From HXMU1420-2 sp017643305 (lineage in GTDB: Bacteria; Pseudomonadota; Alphaproteobacteria; Rhodobacterales; Rhodobacteraceae), in the NCBI GenBank assembly GCA_965217135.1, contig OZ244249.1:1674001-1738000 (forward strand): DNA of 64,000 bases, in the 5' to 3' direction. The notes below the pieces were generated by a model. That model worked only from the letters and a program-made list of their open reading frames with translations. It was not told where the DNA came from and ran no database searches. The position numbers and the translations under genes are program-made. How positions within the stretch are numbered: position 1 is the first letter of the stretch; the number at the start of each line of letters is the position of its first letter. Positions 25,856 through 34,519 of this stretch are shown one piece after another.

Positions 25856-26884
25856 ATGACCCATAAAATCGCCATTCTTGGAGCGTCCGGATACACCGGC
25901 GCAGAATTGGTCCGGCTGATCGCCGGCCACCCGAACATCGAAATCGCTGCGCTGTCGGCGGACCGCAAGGCCGGCATGCAGATGGGTGAGGTGTTCCCGT
26001 TCCTGCGCCATCTGGACCTGCCCGGCCTGTGCCGGATCGAAGAGATCGACTTTGATGGTATCGACCTGTGTTTTTGCGCCCTGCCGCATAAAACCAGCCA
26101 GGATGTGATCAGCACGCTGCCGCAAACGGTCAAGATCGTGGACCTTTCCGCTGATTTTCGGCTGCGCGATCCGGCAGATTACGAAAAATGGTACGGCAAC
26201 CCGCACACCGCGACCGACATCCAGAGAGAAGCGGTTTATGGCCTGACCGAGTTTTACCGGGACCAGATCCGCAATGCGCGACTGGTCGCAGGCACGGGCT
26301 GTAACGCCGCCACAGGGCAGTATGCCCTGCGGCCTTTGATTGGCGCCGCAGTGATCGAACTCGATGACATCGTGATCGACATGAAATGCGCGGTCAGCGG
26401 GGCAGGCCGGTCGCTCAAGGAAAATCTGCTGCATGCCGAGCTAAGCGAAGGCTACAACGCCTATGCGCTGGGCGGCACGCACCGGCATCTGGGTGAGTTT
26501 GACCAGGAATTCTCCGCCATTGCCGGTCGGCCCGTGCAAGTACAGTTTACGCCGCATCTGTTGCCTGCAAACCGGGGTATTCTGGCAACCACTTATGTGA
26601 CCGGCGATGCTCAGGAAATCTATGACACGCTGAGCGCAGCCTATGCGGATGAACCCTTCCTCATCGTTCTACCTTTTGGCAGCGCGCCCAGCACACATGA
26701 CGTGCGCGGCTCGAACTTCTGCCATGTGGGTGTGGTTGCTGACCGGCGCAAAGGCCGGGCCATCGTGGTGACGGCGCTGGACAATCTGAACAAGGGCAGC
26801 TCCGGTCAGGCGCTGCAAAACGCGAACCTGATGCTGGGGGAAGAAGAAACCACTGGTCTGATGGGCGCGCCCTTGTTCCCATAA
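25856..26884 (+). CDS. argC: N-acetyl-gamma-glutamyl-phosphate reductase
   Basis: A 342-residue NADPH-dependent reductase, third step of arginine synthesis. The nucleotide site is ILGASGYTGAELVRLI, the catalytic Cys is in AGTGCNAATGQYAL, and the substrate domain includes GGTHRHLGEFDQEF and GSAPSTHDVRGSNFC. Cys followed by Asn-Ala rather than Tyr-Pro is a variant also found in alphaproteobacterial ArgC. It stands apart from other arg genes. AGGTCTG lies before the ATG. The protein ends MGAPLFP, typical of the family. Confidence 0.94.
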   Translation: MTHKIAILGASGYTGAELVRLIAGHPNIEIAALSADRKAGMQMGEVFPFLRHLDLPGLCRIEEIDFDGIDLCFCALPHKTSQDVISTLPQTVKIVDLSADFRLRDPADYEKWYGNPHTATDIQREAVYGLTEFYRDQIRNARLVAGTGCNAATGQYALRPLIGAAVIELDDIVIDMKCAVSGAGRSLKENLLHAELSEGYNAYALGGTHRHLGEFDQEFSAIAGRPVQVQFTPHLLPANRGILATTYVTGDAQEIYDTLSAAYADEPFLIVLPFGSAPSTHDVRGSNFCHVGVVADRRKGRAIVVTALDNLNKGSSGQALQNANLMLGEEETTGLMGAPLFP

Positions 26885-26933
26885 TCGTTACCGACATGCC
26901 CTGCCACCTGGTTGAAGAAAGCGAGGAAAAGTC

Positions 26934-27380
26934 ATGAAATCCCTAAAGAAACAGCGCCGTATTCAGGTGATTCTGGTGGCTTTCGTGGCGTTGGTCCTGT
27001 CCACGGCTCTGATCGGTTATGCCATGCGCGATGGAATTAATTTTTTCCGTGCGCCCAGTCAGGTGATTGCCGAACCGCCCGCTCCGACCGAGGTGTTCCG
27101 CATCGGCGGCCTGGTCGAAGAAGGCACGTTGAAACGGGGCGAAGGAGAAGCCGTGCGCTTTTCCGTGACCGATGGTGGAGCGTCGGTCCCAGTGGTCTAC
27201 ACTGGCGTTCTGCCCGACCTGTTTTCCGAGAACGAAGGCATGATCGGCACTGGGAGCTATGTGAACGGCGTTTTTGAAGCCTCTGAAATCCTTGCGAAAC
27301 ACGATGAAACCTACATGCCCAAGGAAGTCATCGACGCGCTGAAGGAACAGGGTGTTTATCAGGAGCCCGAAGACGGCTGA
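26934..27380 (+). CDS. ccmE: Cytochrome c maturation heme chaperone CcmE
   Basis: A 148-residue membrane-anchored periplasmic protein that binds heme covalently and passes it to CcmF/CcmH. One N-terminal helix (VILVAFVALVLSTALIGYAM) is followed by an OB-fold domain with FRIGGLVEEGTL, VVYTGVLPDLFSENEG and the heme-binding HDETYMPKEV, where the His is the attachment residue. AGGAAAA lies before the ATG. It opens a ccm locus but is separated from ccmF and ccmH by an endolysin and a holin gene. Confidence 0.95.
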   Translation: MKSLKKQRRIQVILVAFVALVLSTALIGYAMRDGINFFRAPSQVIAEPPAPTEVFRIGGLVEEGTLKRGEGEAVRFSVTDGGASVPVVYTGVLPDLFSENEGMIGTGSYVNGVFEASEILAKHDETYMPKEVIDALKEQGVYQEPEDG

Positions 27381-27462
27381 CATTGCGCAACGCGCGCTGA
27401 CGTCAGCCTGTGTTCACCTTGTCCTGACCAGTTTGCTCGCAGTTTCCCCAAGGGAGAATGCG

Positions 27463-28074
27463 ATGCAGACGGCACGTGAAATTGCCGAACAAATCGTGGC
27501 GCGGGAAGGCGGGTTCGTGAATGACCCCGACGATCCCGGTGGGGCCACCAAACATGGTGTGACAATTCACACCATGCGGCGTCTGGGGCTGGATCTGACC
27601 GGCGATGGCCGGGTGGGCGTGGACGATGTCCGCGCGTTGAGCCGGGCACAGGCCACTGATATTTTTGTCGAACATTATTTTGTGGCGCCGGGCATTTCCC
27701 GGTTGCCCAACGCATTGCAGGCCAGTGTATTTGATATGTATGTGAATGCGGGCGGCAACGCAGCCAAGATTTTGCAGCGCCTGCTGCGCCAGATGGGGTT
27801 TGGCATTGCCGTTGACGGCGCCATCGGACCCCAGACCGTATCCGCCGCGCAGGATGCCGCCCGCCCCGACCCGATGGCCTTGCGCGACGCCTATGGGGGG
27901 GCGCGGCGTAACTATTACTTTGCGCTGGCGGATGCGCGCCCTGAGTCGCGTAAATACGCCCGTACCAGGGCGGGAGGAAAAGGCGGCTGGATCCGGCGGG
28001 CGGAAGAATTCCTGTCGCCCCGCTACCACCTGACTGACGCAGCGTTTCAGACGAGGGTGGCGAAATGGGGCTGA
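27463..28074 (+). CDS. Peptidoglycan muramidase of glycoside hydrolase family 108, endolysin-like
   Basis: A 203-residue lysozyme-type enzyme. The catalytic Glu is expected at Glu15 in VAREGGFVNDPDDPGGATKHG, the defining start of GH108; the later VDGAIGPQTVSAAQ region is the peptidoglycan-binding part. No signal peptide is present, so it would need a holin to reach the wall. The ATG at 27463 follows AGGGAG; the frame extending to 27352 overlaps ccmE. The holin gene overlaps its end by 10 bases. This pair corresponds to the endolysin/holin genes known to release the Rhodobacter capsulatus gene transfer agent, which lie outside the structural GTA cluster there. Function here is inferred. Confidence 0.88.
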   Translation: MQTAREIAEQIVAREGGFVNDPDDPGGATKHGVTIHTMRRLGLDLTGDGRVGVDDVRALSRAQATDIFVEHYFVAPGISRLPNALQASVFDMYVNAGGNAAKILQRLLRQMGFGIAVDGAIGPQTVSAAQDAARPDPMALRDAYGGARRNYYFALADARPESRKYARTRAGGKGGWIRRAEEFLSPRYHLTDAAFQTRVAKWG

Positions 28075-28622
28075 TCGGCGGGATTATCGAGCTGCTTTTT
28101 GGCAGTGGGCGCAATGTGGTGAAGGAAACAGCCGAAGTGTTTCGCGAAAATGCTGAGGCGGGCGCAGAGCGTACCTTGGGCCTGCAACAGGCCACGCTGG
28201 CGCAGTTCGCGGAAGAGTTTGGCCGCCAAGTCACTGGGTTTGACCGGGTTATGGACGGGATTAACCGCATCCCGCGGCCCGCGTTGGCGCTGGGCACGCT
28301 GGCGCTGTTCATTACGGCTATGTCCGATCCGGTTTGGTTTGCTGCGCGCATGCAGGGGCTGGCGCTGGTGCCGGAGCCCTTATGGTGGCTGCTGGGCGTT
28401 GTGGTCAGCTTCTATTTTGGCGCCCGCCACCAAATCAAAGCGCAGAACTTCCAGCGCGAAATTGCCCACACCATGGTACAGGCCCCGGTGGTGATGCATA
28501 ATCTGGCCAGTTTAAAGGACATTGAGGCGGATCAAACGCCTGAGGTGGCAGGGCAGGGCGCGACCCTGACTGATTCCGACAATCCAGCATTGGATGACTG
28601 GAAGGCTCTGCGTAAAGCGTGA
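28065..28622 (+). CDS. Holin of the GTA_holin_3TM type
   Basis: A 185-residue membrane protein following the endolysin with a 10-base overlap. The N-terminus (LIGGIIELLFGSGRNVVKETAEVF) is amphipathic; two clear helices follow (LALGTLALFITAMSDPVWFA and PEPLWWLLGVVVSFYFGARH) and then a soluble acidic tail. This matches the Pfam holin family named for gene transfer agent release. It would open the inner membrane so the muramidase can act. The family call is by recognition of the sequence pattern; there are no phage structural genes in the window. Confidence 0.8.
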   Translation: MGLIGGIIELLFGSGRNVVKETAEVFRENAEAGAERTLGLQQATLAQFAEEFGRQVTGFDRVMDGINRIPRPALALGTLALFITAMSDPVWFAARMQGLALVPEPLWWLLGVVVSFYFGARHQIKAQNFQREIAHTMVQAPVVMHNLASLKDIEADQTPEVAGQGATLTDSDNPALDDWKALRKA

Positions 28623-28651
28623 ACGATTATCGCCCTGCGGCCTGCCGTCCA

Positions 28652-28680
28652 TTGGCTAGCCGCGCTGGCCACGCTATAAC
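28652..28680 (+). promoter_or_regulatory. Putative ccmF promoter
   Basis: TTGGCT, 17 bases, TATAAC. The -10 box ends six bases before the ccmF ATG, and there is no Shine-Dalgarno, so a start at the ATG itself (leaderless mRNA) would fit. Confidence 0.45.
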
Positions 28681-28686
28681 ACCATC

Positions 28687-30651
28687 ATGATTACAGAACT
28701 CGGGCATTTCGCCCTGATCCTCGCCTTTCTTGTTGCCTGTGTTCAGGCAGTTGTCCCGATGATCGGGGCCAGCCGAAAATGGCACGGCTGGATGGCCGTG
28801 GCCGAACCGGCCGCAACTCTGCAATTCCTGCTGACAGCCTTCGCCTTCGGCGCGCTGACCTGGGCCTTTGTGACGTCGGATTTTTCGCTGCGGCTGGTCG
28901 TGCTGAATTCCCATTCGGCCAAGCCGATGCTGTACAAAATCAGCGGGACATGGGGTAACCACGAAGGTTCCATGTTGCTCTGGGTGCTGATCCTTACGCT
29001 GTTTGGGGCCTGTGCGGCGTGGTTTGGTGACAATCTGCCGCCCAGCTTGCGGGCGCGGGTACTTGCGGTTCAGGCTTCCATAGCGGTGGCGTTTTTCGCC
29101 TTCATCCTGTTCACCTCCAACCCCTTCCTGCGCCTACCGGTGCCGCCATTTGACGGGCAGGATCTGAACCCGCTGCTGCAGGATCCGGGTTTGGCATTCC
29201 ATCCGCCGTTTTTGTACCTGGGCTATGTCGGGCTCTCCATGGCGTTTTCCTTTGCCGTGGCGGCTCTGATCGAAGGACGGATTGATGCCGCCTGGGCACG
29301 CTGGGTACGGCCCTGGACGCTGGCTGCCTGGGTGTTTTTGACGATTGGCATCGCGCTGGGGTCGTGGTGGGCCTATTACGAACTGGGCTGGGGCGGCTTC
29401 TGGTTCTGGGACCCGGTCGAAAACGCGTCTTTCATGCCCTGGTTGCTGGCTGCCGCGCTGCTGCATTCTGCCATCGTGGTGGAAAAGCGCGAGGCGCTGA
29501 AAAGCTGGACCATCCTGCTGGCCATCCTCGCCTTTGGCTTTTCGCTCATCGGGACCTTCATTGTCCGTTCGGGCGTACTGACCTCGGTGCATGCTTTTGC
29601 CAATGACCCGGAGCGTGGGGTGTTCATCCTGATGATCCTTGCGTTTTTCGTTGGCGGCGCGTTGTTTCTATTTTCCATGCGTGCAGGCGCTATGGAGGCG
29701 CGTGGCGTCTTTGGCGTGGTCAGCCGCGAAAGCGCGCTGGTGATGAACAATGTGCTATTGGCGGTATCCTGTTTCGTGGTGTTTGTCGGTACGATCTGGC
29801 CGCTGGTGGCTGAGATGCTGTTTGACCGCAAGCTCAGCGTCGGACCGCCCTTCTTCAACCTGGCCTTCTCGCCTTTCATGGTGGCGCTGGGGGCGATCCT
29901 GCCGATTGGCGCGATGCTGCCGTGGAAACGCGGACAGCTGGGTCGCACCGTGCTGGCACTGCGGGTGCCATTTGTGCTGGCGCTGGCAATGGCCGTGCTG
30001 GCCTGGTCAATGCAGACGGGCCGGTCGGGGCTTGGCCCCATCGGGCTGTTCCTGGGCGCCTGGGTGGTGTTCGGCGCGCTGACGGATTTGTGGAGCCGAA
30101 CTGGGCGTGGTGACAACCGCCTTGGCCGTCTGAGCCGTCTGCCGCGTGCGGACTGGGGCAAAACCGTGGCCCATTCCGGACTGGGCGTGACCATTTTTGC
30201 CGTTGCGGGATTGTTGGCCTGGGAACAGGAAGACATCCGTGTGGCGCAGTTGGGCGAAAGCTTTGATCTAGGCGGTTACACGCTGACGCTTGACGGGGTC
30301 GACCAGGTGCGCGGGCCCAACTACATCTCCGAAATGGGCAAGGTGCGCGTGGCGCAGAGCGGGCGGGAGGTGGCCGTGCTGAACCCGGAAAAACGCGTCT
30401 ACCCGGTGGCTCAGATGCCCACGACCGAAGCCGGGATCGACTACCGCGTGTTCCGTGATGTTTATGTTGTGATCGGTGACCAGCAGGCCGACGGAGGATG
30501 GACTGTGCGGACCTATATCAAGCCGTTTGCAAACTGGATCTGGGGCGGCTCGATCCTGATGGCCATCGGCGGTTTCCTGTCGCTGAGCGACCGGCGATTC
30601 CGCGTCGCCGCAGGCGCGCGCAAGACCCCGGCTGGAGTGCCAGCGGAATGA
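28687..30651 (+). CDS. ccmF: Heme lyase subunit CcmF (cytochrome c-type biogenesis)
   Basis: A 654-residue polytopic inner-membrane protein that, with CcmH, attaches heme to apocytochrome c in the periplasm. The WWD domain reads ELGWGGFWFWDPVENASFMPWL, and the conserved FTSNPFLRLPVPPFDGQDLNPLLQ and periplasmic His regions (e.g. DPGLAFHPPFLYLGYVG) are present. It has about fourteen hydrophobic helices. It overlaps ccmH by four bases (ATGA). The upstream gap holds a promoter-like sequence but no ribosome site. Confidence 0.95.
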   Translation: MITELGHFALILAFLVACVQAVVPMIGASRKWHGWMAVAEPAATLQFLLTAFAFGALTWAFVTSDFSLRLVVLNSHSAKPMLYKISGTWGNHEGSMLLWVLILTLFGACAAWFGDNLPPSLRARVLAVQASIAVAFFAFILFTSNPFLRLPVPPFDGQDLNPLLQDPGLAFHPPFLYLGYVGLSMAFSFAVAALIEGRIDAAWARWVRPWTLAAWVFLTIGIALGSWWAYYELGWGGFWFWDPVENASFMPWLLAAALLHSAIVVEKREALKSWTILLAILAFGFSLIGTFIVRSGVLTSVHAFANDPERGVFILMILAFFVGGALFLFSMRAGAMEARGVFGVVSRESALVMNNVLLAVSCFVVFVGTIWPLVAEMLFDRKLSVGPPFFNLAFSPFMVALGAILPIGAMLPWKRGQLGRTVLALRVPFVLALAMAVLAWSMQTGRSGLGPIGLFLGAWVVFGALTDLWSRTGRGDNRLGRLSRLPRADWGKTVAHSGLGVTIFAVAGLLAWEQEDIRVAQLGESFDLGGYTLTLDGVDQVRGPNYISEMGKVRVAQSGREVAVLNPEKRVYPVAQMPTTEAGIDYRVFRDVYVVIGDQQADGGWTVRTYIKPFANWIWGGSILMAIGGFLSLSDRRFRVAAGARKTPAGVPAE

Positions 30652-31130
30652 GCGCGCGCGGATTTTTTCAAAAAATCCGGTTCCTTGCCGTATGTATACC
30701 GTTGGCGATGGGCACAGCTGTTCAGGCGGTCGAACCCGACGAGTTGCTGAGCGACCCGGCCCTGGAGGAGCGTGCGCGGGAGATCAGCAAGGATCTGCGC
30801 TGTCTGGTGTGCCGGAACGAAAGTATCGATGAAAGCAATGCCGACCTGGCCCGTGACCTACGGGTGCTGGTACGCGAACGCCTTAGCGAAGGGGACAGCA
30901 ATGCCGAGGTGCTGGATTTCGTCGTCGCCCGCTACGGCGAATACGTGCTTTTGCGGCCGACCACGCGGGGCGCGAACTGGCTGCTCTGGGCCTCTGGGCC
31001 GCTGATGCTTGTGCTGGCAGGCGGGATTGGGCTGGCATTTGTGCGCCGCCGCAGCCGGTCGCAACCGGCTGGTGCCGATACGCTGACAGAAGATGAAAAG
31101 GCGCGGCTGGCGGAAATATTGAAGGAATGA
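30648..31130 (+). CDS. ccmH: Cytochrome c-type biogenesis protein CcmH (CycL)
   Basis: A 160-residue periplasmic thiol protein that keeps apocytochrome c reduced. A signal peptide (FLAVCIPLAMGTAVQA) precedes the redox motif LRCLVCRNESIDESNA, then a three-helix domain, and a second membrane helix WLLWASGPLMLVLAGGIGLAF near the C-terminus. The ATG overlaps the ccmF stop. No CcmI-like TPR extension follows, so the apocytochrome chaperone must be encoded elsewhere. Confidence 0.93.
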   Translation: MSARGFFQKIRFLAVCIPLAMGTAVQAVEPDELLSDPALEERAREISKDLRCLVCRNESIDESNADLARDLRVLVRERLSEGDSNAEVLDFVVARYGEYVLLRPTTRGANWLLWASGPLMLVLAGGIGLAFVRRRSRSQPAGADTLTEDEKARLAEILKE

Positions 31131-31198
31131 CGTGTCGTTGTCCTTTTAACTGATCTCCGCGACGCCTAGGTCAGCAGCATTGAACGGGGAGCACGGCC

Positions 31199-31975
31199 AT
31201 GAAATACGAAACTCTGAAGCTGGAAATTGCAGACGGTCTGGCGGTCCTTACCCTGAACCGTCCCGACAAGATGAACGCGCTGACCACGCAGATGCGCGCC
31301 GAGATCGGCTATGCGGTCGACGTGGCTGGTAAGGAAGCGCGCGCGCTGGTCCTCACCGGGTCTGGGCGCGCCTTCTGCACGGGCCAGGATCTGGGCGACG
31401 GTGCGACTGGTGCCAAAGTGGATCTGGAACGCACGCTGCGCGACGAATACGTGCCAATGCTGAACGCGATCTATGATTGCCCGATCCCCACGCTGGCTGC
31501 CGTGAACGGGCCCGCCGCCGGGGCAGGCGCCAACCTGGCGCTGGCCGCTGACGTGGTGATCGCTACTGAAAGTGCTTATTTCCTTCAGGCCTTCACGCGC
31601 ATTGGCCTGATCCCGGATGCAGGTGGCACATGGTTCCTGCCACGCCAGATCGGGCTGGCCAAGGCGATGGGCGCGGCACTGTTTGCAGAAAAGATTTCGG
31701 CCAAGCAGGCCGATGACTGGGGCATGATCTGGGCACATGTGGCCGATGATGCCTTTGAGGCACATTGGAAAGCCCGCGCGCGCCACCTGGCCGAAGGCCC
31801 CACCGCAGCCTATCTCGCAGTCAAACAGGCGATGCGTGGCAGCTTTGATGCAAGCCTGCAGGACCAGCTCATGACAGAAGCGAAGCTACAGGGCGCCTGT
31901 GGAAAGAGCCGTGACTTTCAAGAAGGCGTCGTGGCGTTCCTCGAAAAACGCCCCGCGCGGTTTGAAGGGCGCTAA
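31199..31975 (+). CDS. Enoyl-CoA hydratase/isomerase, PaaG-like
   Basis: A 258-residue crotonase-fold enzyme. The oxyanion motifs are GSGRAFCTGQDLGDG and AAVNGPAAGAGANLALAAD, and FTRIGLIPDAGGTWFLPRQIG is strongly like PaaG, the ring-1,2-epoxyphenylacetyl-CoA isomerase, where Asp in this segment is catalytic. No other paa genes are beside it, so an orphan role in phenylacetate breakdown or a related hydratase function is possible. The start has GGGGAGC upstream. It follows ccmH by 68 bases but is unlikely to be functionally linked. Confidence 0.85.
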   Translation: MKYETLKLEIADGLAVLTLNRPDKMNALTTQMRAEIGYAVDVAGKEARALVLTGSGRAFCTGQDLGDGATGAKVDLERTLRDEYVPMLNAIYDCPIPTLAAVNGPAAGAGANLALAADVVIATESAYFLQAFTRIGLIPDAGGTWFLPRQIGLAKAMGAALFAEKISAKQADDWGMIWAHVADDAFEAHWKARARHLAEGPTAAYLAVKQAMRGSFDASLQDQLMTEAKLQGACGKSRDFQEGVVAFLEKRPARFEGR

Positions 31976-32164
31976 GCGCAACGTGGCTGGCGTGATGTGA
32001 TTCCAAGCTACCTTGTTTTGCCCCGCCCTGGCGATGTCGCTGCGAGCGCAACTCAGGCGTTGGGTAAAAGCCGGATGATCTAGGAAGTCAGAAAGTCCAG
32101 CGGCGTGTCCGCGCTGAACTTTGTCGGGCCGTTCATCGGGGTTAAGTTCCGGTTCTGAAACGGA

Positions 32165-32893
32165 TTATCGCACGTCTCGGCCCTGATTCAGGATAATCAC
32201 GTTGCCGCTGCTGACATTGCCAGCCTCGGACACAAGGAACCCAACCCAGGCTGCGATCTGCGCGGGCTGCATCGCTTCCCCATGGGGCATCGCAGCGATG
32301 GCGCGGTCCAGCACATCCTGTGTCAGCACGTTGAACAGCGGCGTTTCGGTCATGGCCGGAGCGATGGAATTCACTGCGATCTTGTCAGTGGCATAGCGCC
32401 TGGCCATGTCCTTTGTCAGCGTGTCCAGTGCGGCCTTGCTGGCGCGGTAATGGGGCGGGTCGAACACATCGAAGTTATAGGCCCCGTTGGATGAGATATT
32501 GACGATCTTGCGCACGCCTTCGCGGTCGATCATCAGTGGGATCACCGCCTGACAGCAATGGAAGGCGGAGGAAAAATTGACTGCCATCTGCCGGTCGAAT
32601 TCCTGTGCTGGGATGTCCGGAAAGTCGGACATGAAACACGTGCCCGCATTGTTGACCAGCGCGTCTACTCCGCCGTGGCGCGCGGCGATGCCTTCGAACA
32701 CCTCCGCGATCCGGGTGGCATCAGTCAGGTCCACAGCCACTGGGTCAAACCGGTCGCCAAGATCGCGATGCATGTCCTGCAGGGCAGTGTCGTCCAAATC
32801 CAGCCCGACCACTTGCATGCCATCGGCCAGCAGTTGCGCGGTGATAGCGCGGCCCAATCCGCCCGCGGCCCCCGTGACAATTGCAACTTTCAT
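32165..32893 (-). CDS. SDR-family oxidoreductase
   Basis: A 242-residue classical short-chain dehydrogenase. The nucleotide motif is VTGAAGGLGRAI, NNAG occurs in ALVNNAGTC, the active-site Ser is in VNISSNGAY and the Tyr-Lys pair is in HYRASKAALD. Asp after the second strand (GLDLDD) suggests NAD preference. The ATG at 32893 is preferred over one 12 bases earlier because GGGGGA sits before it. Substrate is not predictable. It lies between unrelated genes on both sides. Confidence 0.85.
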   Translation of the reverse strand: MKVAIVTGAAGGLGRAITAQLLADGMQVVGLDLDDTALQDMHRDLGDRFDPVAVDLTDATRIAEVFEGIAARHGGVDALVNNAGTCFMSDFPDIPAQEFDRQMAVNFSSAFHCCQAVIPLMIDREGVRKIVNISSNGAYNFDVFDPPHYRASKAALDTLTKDMARRYATDKIAVNSIAPAMTETPLFNVLTQDVLDRAIAAMPHGEAMQPAQIAAWVGFLVSEAGNVSSGNVIILNQGRDVR

Positions 32894-33183
32894 CCTGTCC
32901 CCCATTTCCTGACCTGTTTCAGCACCTTAGCGCGCCAATCGCATTCCGCACAGGGGTCGTGGAACAGGTCCGCTTGGGCAGTTTCATGGCATTGGCTCAA
33001 AACCGCCCCCGATTTGACCCGAGCGCACCACGTTCTGATCACATTTCCCGCGCACGCTGCTTGGACCAGTCAGATCAGGCCACCCAGGTATACGCTGGCC
33101 GTGCTGTCCACCACGCTGCGCGACTGGATTATCGGTGTGTGGCAGGCCCGTCCGTCAGGCGCACGGCTGCATTAACCGGGATT

Positions 33184-33976
33184 TTACGGGTAGACACGGG
33201 GGTCGTCCCGCGCCACCGCACGCAGGAACCGCAAGGTCGGTTTCAAAAACGCGCGCGGATTGCTGATGGGGAAGAAATGCCCATATCCGGAATTTCCATG
33301 AACCGTGAATGCGTGCAGAGCCGGTGCAGCATACGTGTGGAATTCAACATGGGGGAATTGCCGCCCACCAGGATCAGCATTGGCTGCTCCAATGATGCCA
33401 GATCCCCGGCGCGAAACGCATTTTCATCCTTCAGACCGGCCACGACAGACGTGTCTTCGATCAGTTCAATCCAGCGCCGCGCGTTGCGGGGCGATTTGAA
33501 CAGTTTGGGGTGATTGTACAGTGCGTTCAGAATGGCATTGGCATCGTCGCCCGCCGCCACCTGGATACGGGCCACGGCATTCAGGTAATTGATCCCGTCA
33601 TCGGTTCTGACAACGGAACCGGGGGCGATGCCCAGCTCCTCCAGCCGTTTGCGCAGTCCGGGGGCAATATCCAGGGACTTGATCGCCAGTTTCTTCTGCA
33701 ACGGGCGGACGCGCACATCGGCCAGTGTCAGGCTTTTCACCCGCTCCGGCGCCTTCAGCGCAGCGTAGAGCGCGATCATCCCGCCAAATGAATGCGCCAC
33801 GATATTGGCAGTGGGAAATTCGAAATGGTCGAGGATTGCAAACAAATCCGCGGCCATGTCCGGCACGGCATAGCCGCTGCCGGGGTTTTCGCTGCGTCCG
33901 TGCCCCTTGAGGTCATAAAGAATGCAGGGCCCCAGCACCGACAGGACATTCGCACCGGCCCCGTGCCAGAAGGCTG
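33184..33976 (-). pseudogene. Alpha/beta hydrolase, truncated at the 5' end and frameshifted at the catalytic His
   Basis: The body is a normal alpha/beta hydrolase: ILYDLKGHGRSENPGSGY, nucleophile Ser in VAHSFGGMIALYAAL, and MLILVGGNSPML before the last strand. Near the end the frame reads IPDMG then runs wrong (ISSPSAIRARF, stop at 33243). Adding one base after 33279 restores the sequence HFFPISNPRAFLKPTLRFL and continues cleanly to a stop at 33184, so a single-base deletion removed the catalytic His codon. At the other end the usual first ~30 residues with the HG oxyanion motif are absent: the frame enters sequence that codes for the opposite-strand gene. Two independent lesions make it a pseudogene unless the base loss is a sequencing error. 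Confidence 0.7.
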
Positions 33977-34461
33977 ACGATGCCCCCAGCCGCCTGCAAC
34001 AGTACCGTGACCGCCTGTCCAGCCTGCGCAAACGCCGCGAAGCGCTGGAAACAACGCCCCAGGCCGCCCCCAGAGGGCCCAAGGTTGCGGGTGCCCGCGG
34101 CCCCGTGCCGGGCATGAAAGGCGCGCAGCCCGGCAGCAAGGCGGGGCTCAACGGCCAGCTTCTGACCACACTGCGCCCGGGTATGCTGATGCGCGTCTAC
34201 GATCTGCTCACTGCCGATGTGACCGACCGGTCCGAAATGGTCCCCAACACGCCTTTCTCAGTGGACGGGGTCGGCAAACTGATGCTGAAACTGCGCCAGC
34301 GCGTAGACCAGGAAGACCACGAGGGCGCCGCCGTTGCGGCGGGCTTTGTCAATTTCCTTGCCGCCGACGACAATGACCCGGACGCCATCGGTGGTGCAAG
34401 CCTTGAAAAATTACAGGAACTCGCCGCCATGGCCGCCCGCTTGCAGGGCGGTCGCGGCTAA
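33922..34461 (+). CDS. Protein of unknown function, probably 5'-truncated or chimeric
   Basis: A 179-codon frame. From about residue 21 it has convincing protein composition: a charged helix (RLQQYRDRLSSLRKRREALE), a Pro/Gly-rich linker, then an ordered acidic domain (VDGVGKLMLKLRQRVDQEDHE, AGFVNFLAADDNDPDAIGG). The first 20 residues, however, lie antisense to conserved hydrolase codons and there is no ribosome site at the ATG. The likeliest reading is that a deletion joined the hydrolase and this gene head to head near 33976, removing both starts. No family recognised; expression in its present form is doubtful. Confidence 0.45.
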   Translation: MQGPSTDRTFAPAPCQKADDAPSRLQQYRDRLSSLRKRREALETTPQAAPRGPKVAGARGPVPGMKGAQPGSKAGLNGQLLTTLRPGMLMRVYDLLTADVTDRSEMVPNTPFSVDGVGKLMLKLRQRVDQEDHEGAAVAAGFVNFLAADDNDPDAIGGASLEKLQELAAMAARLQGGRG

Positions 34462-34519
34462 CGCCCCAACAGCCTGCTCGCGCGACCAACGTCAATGGGC
34501 GAACGCAAGCCCGTTCACC

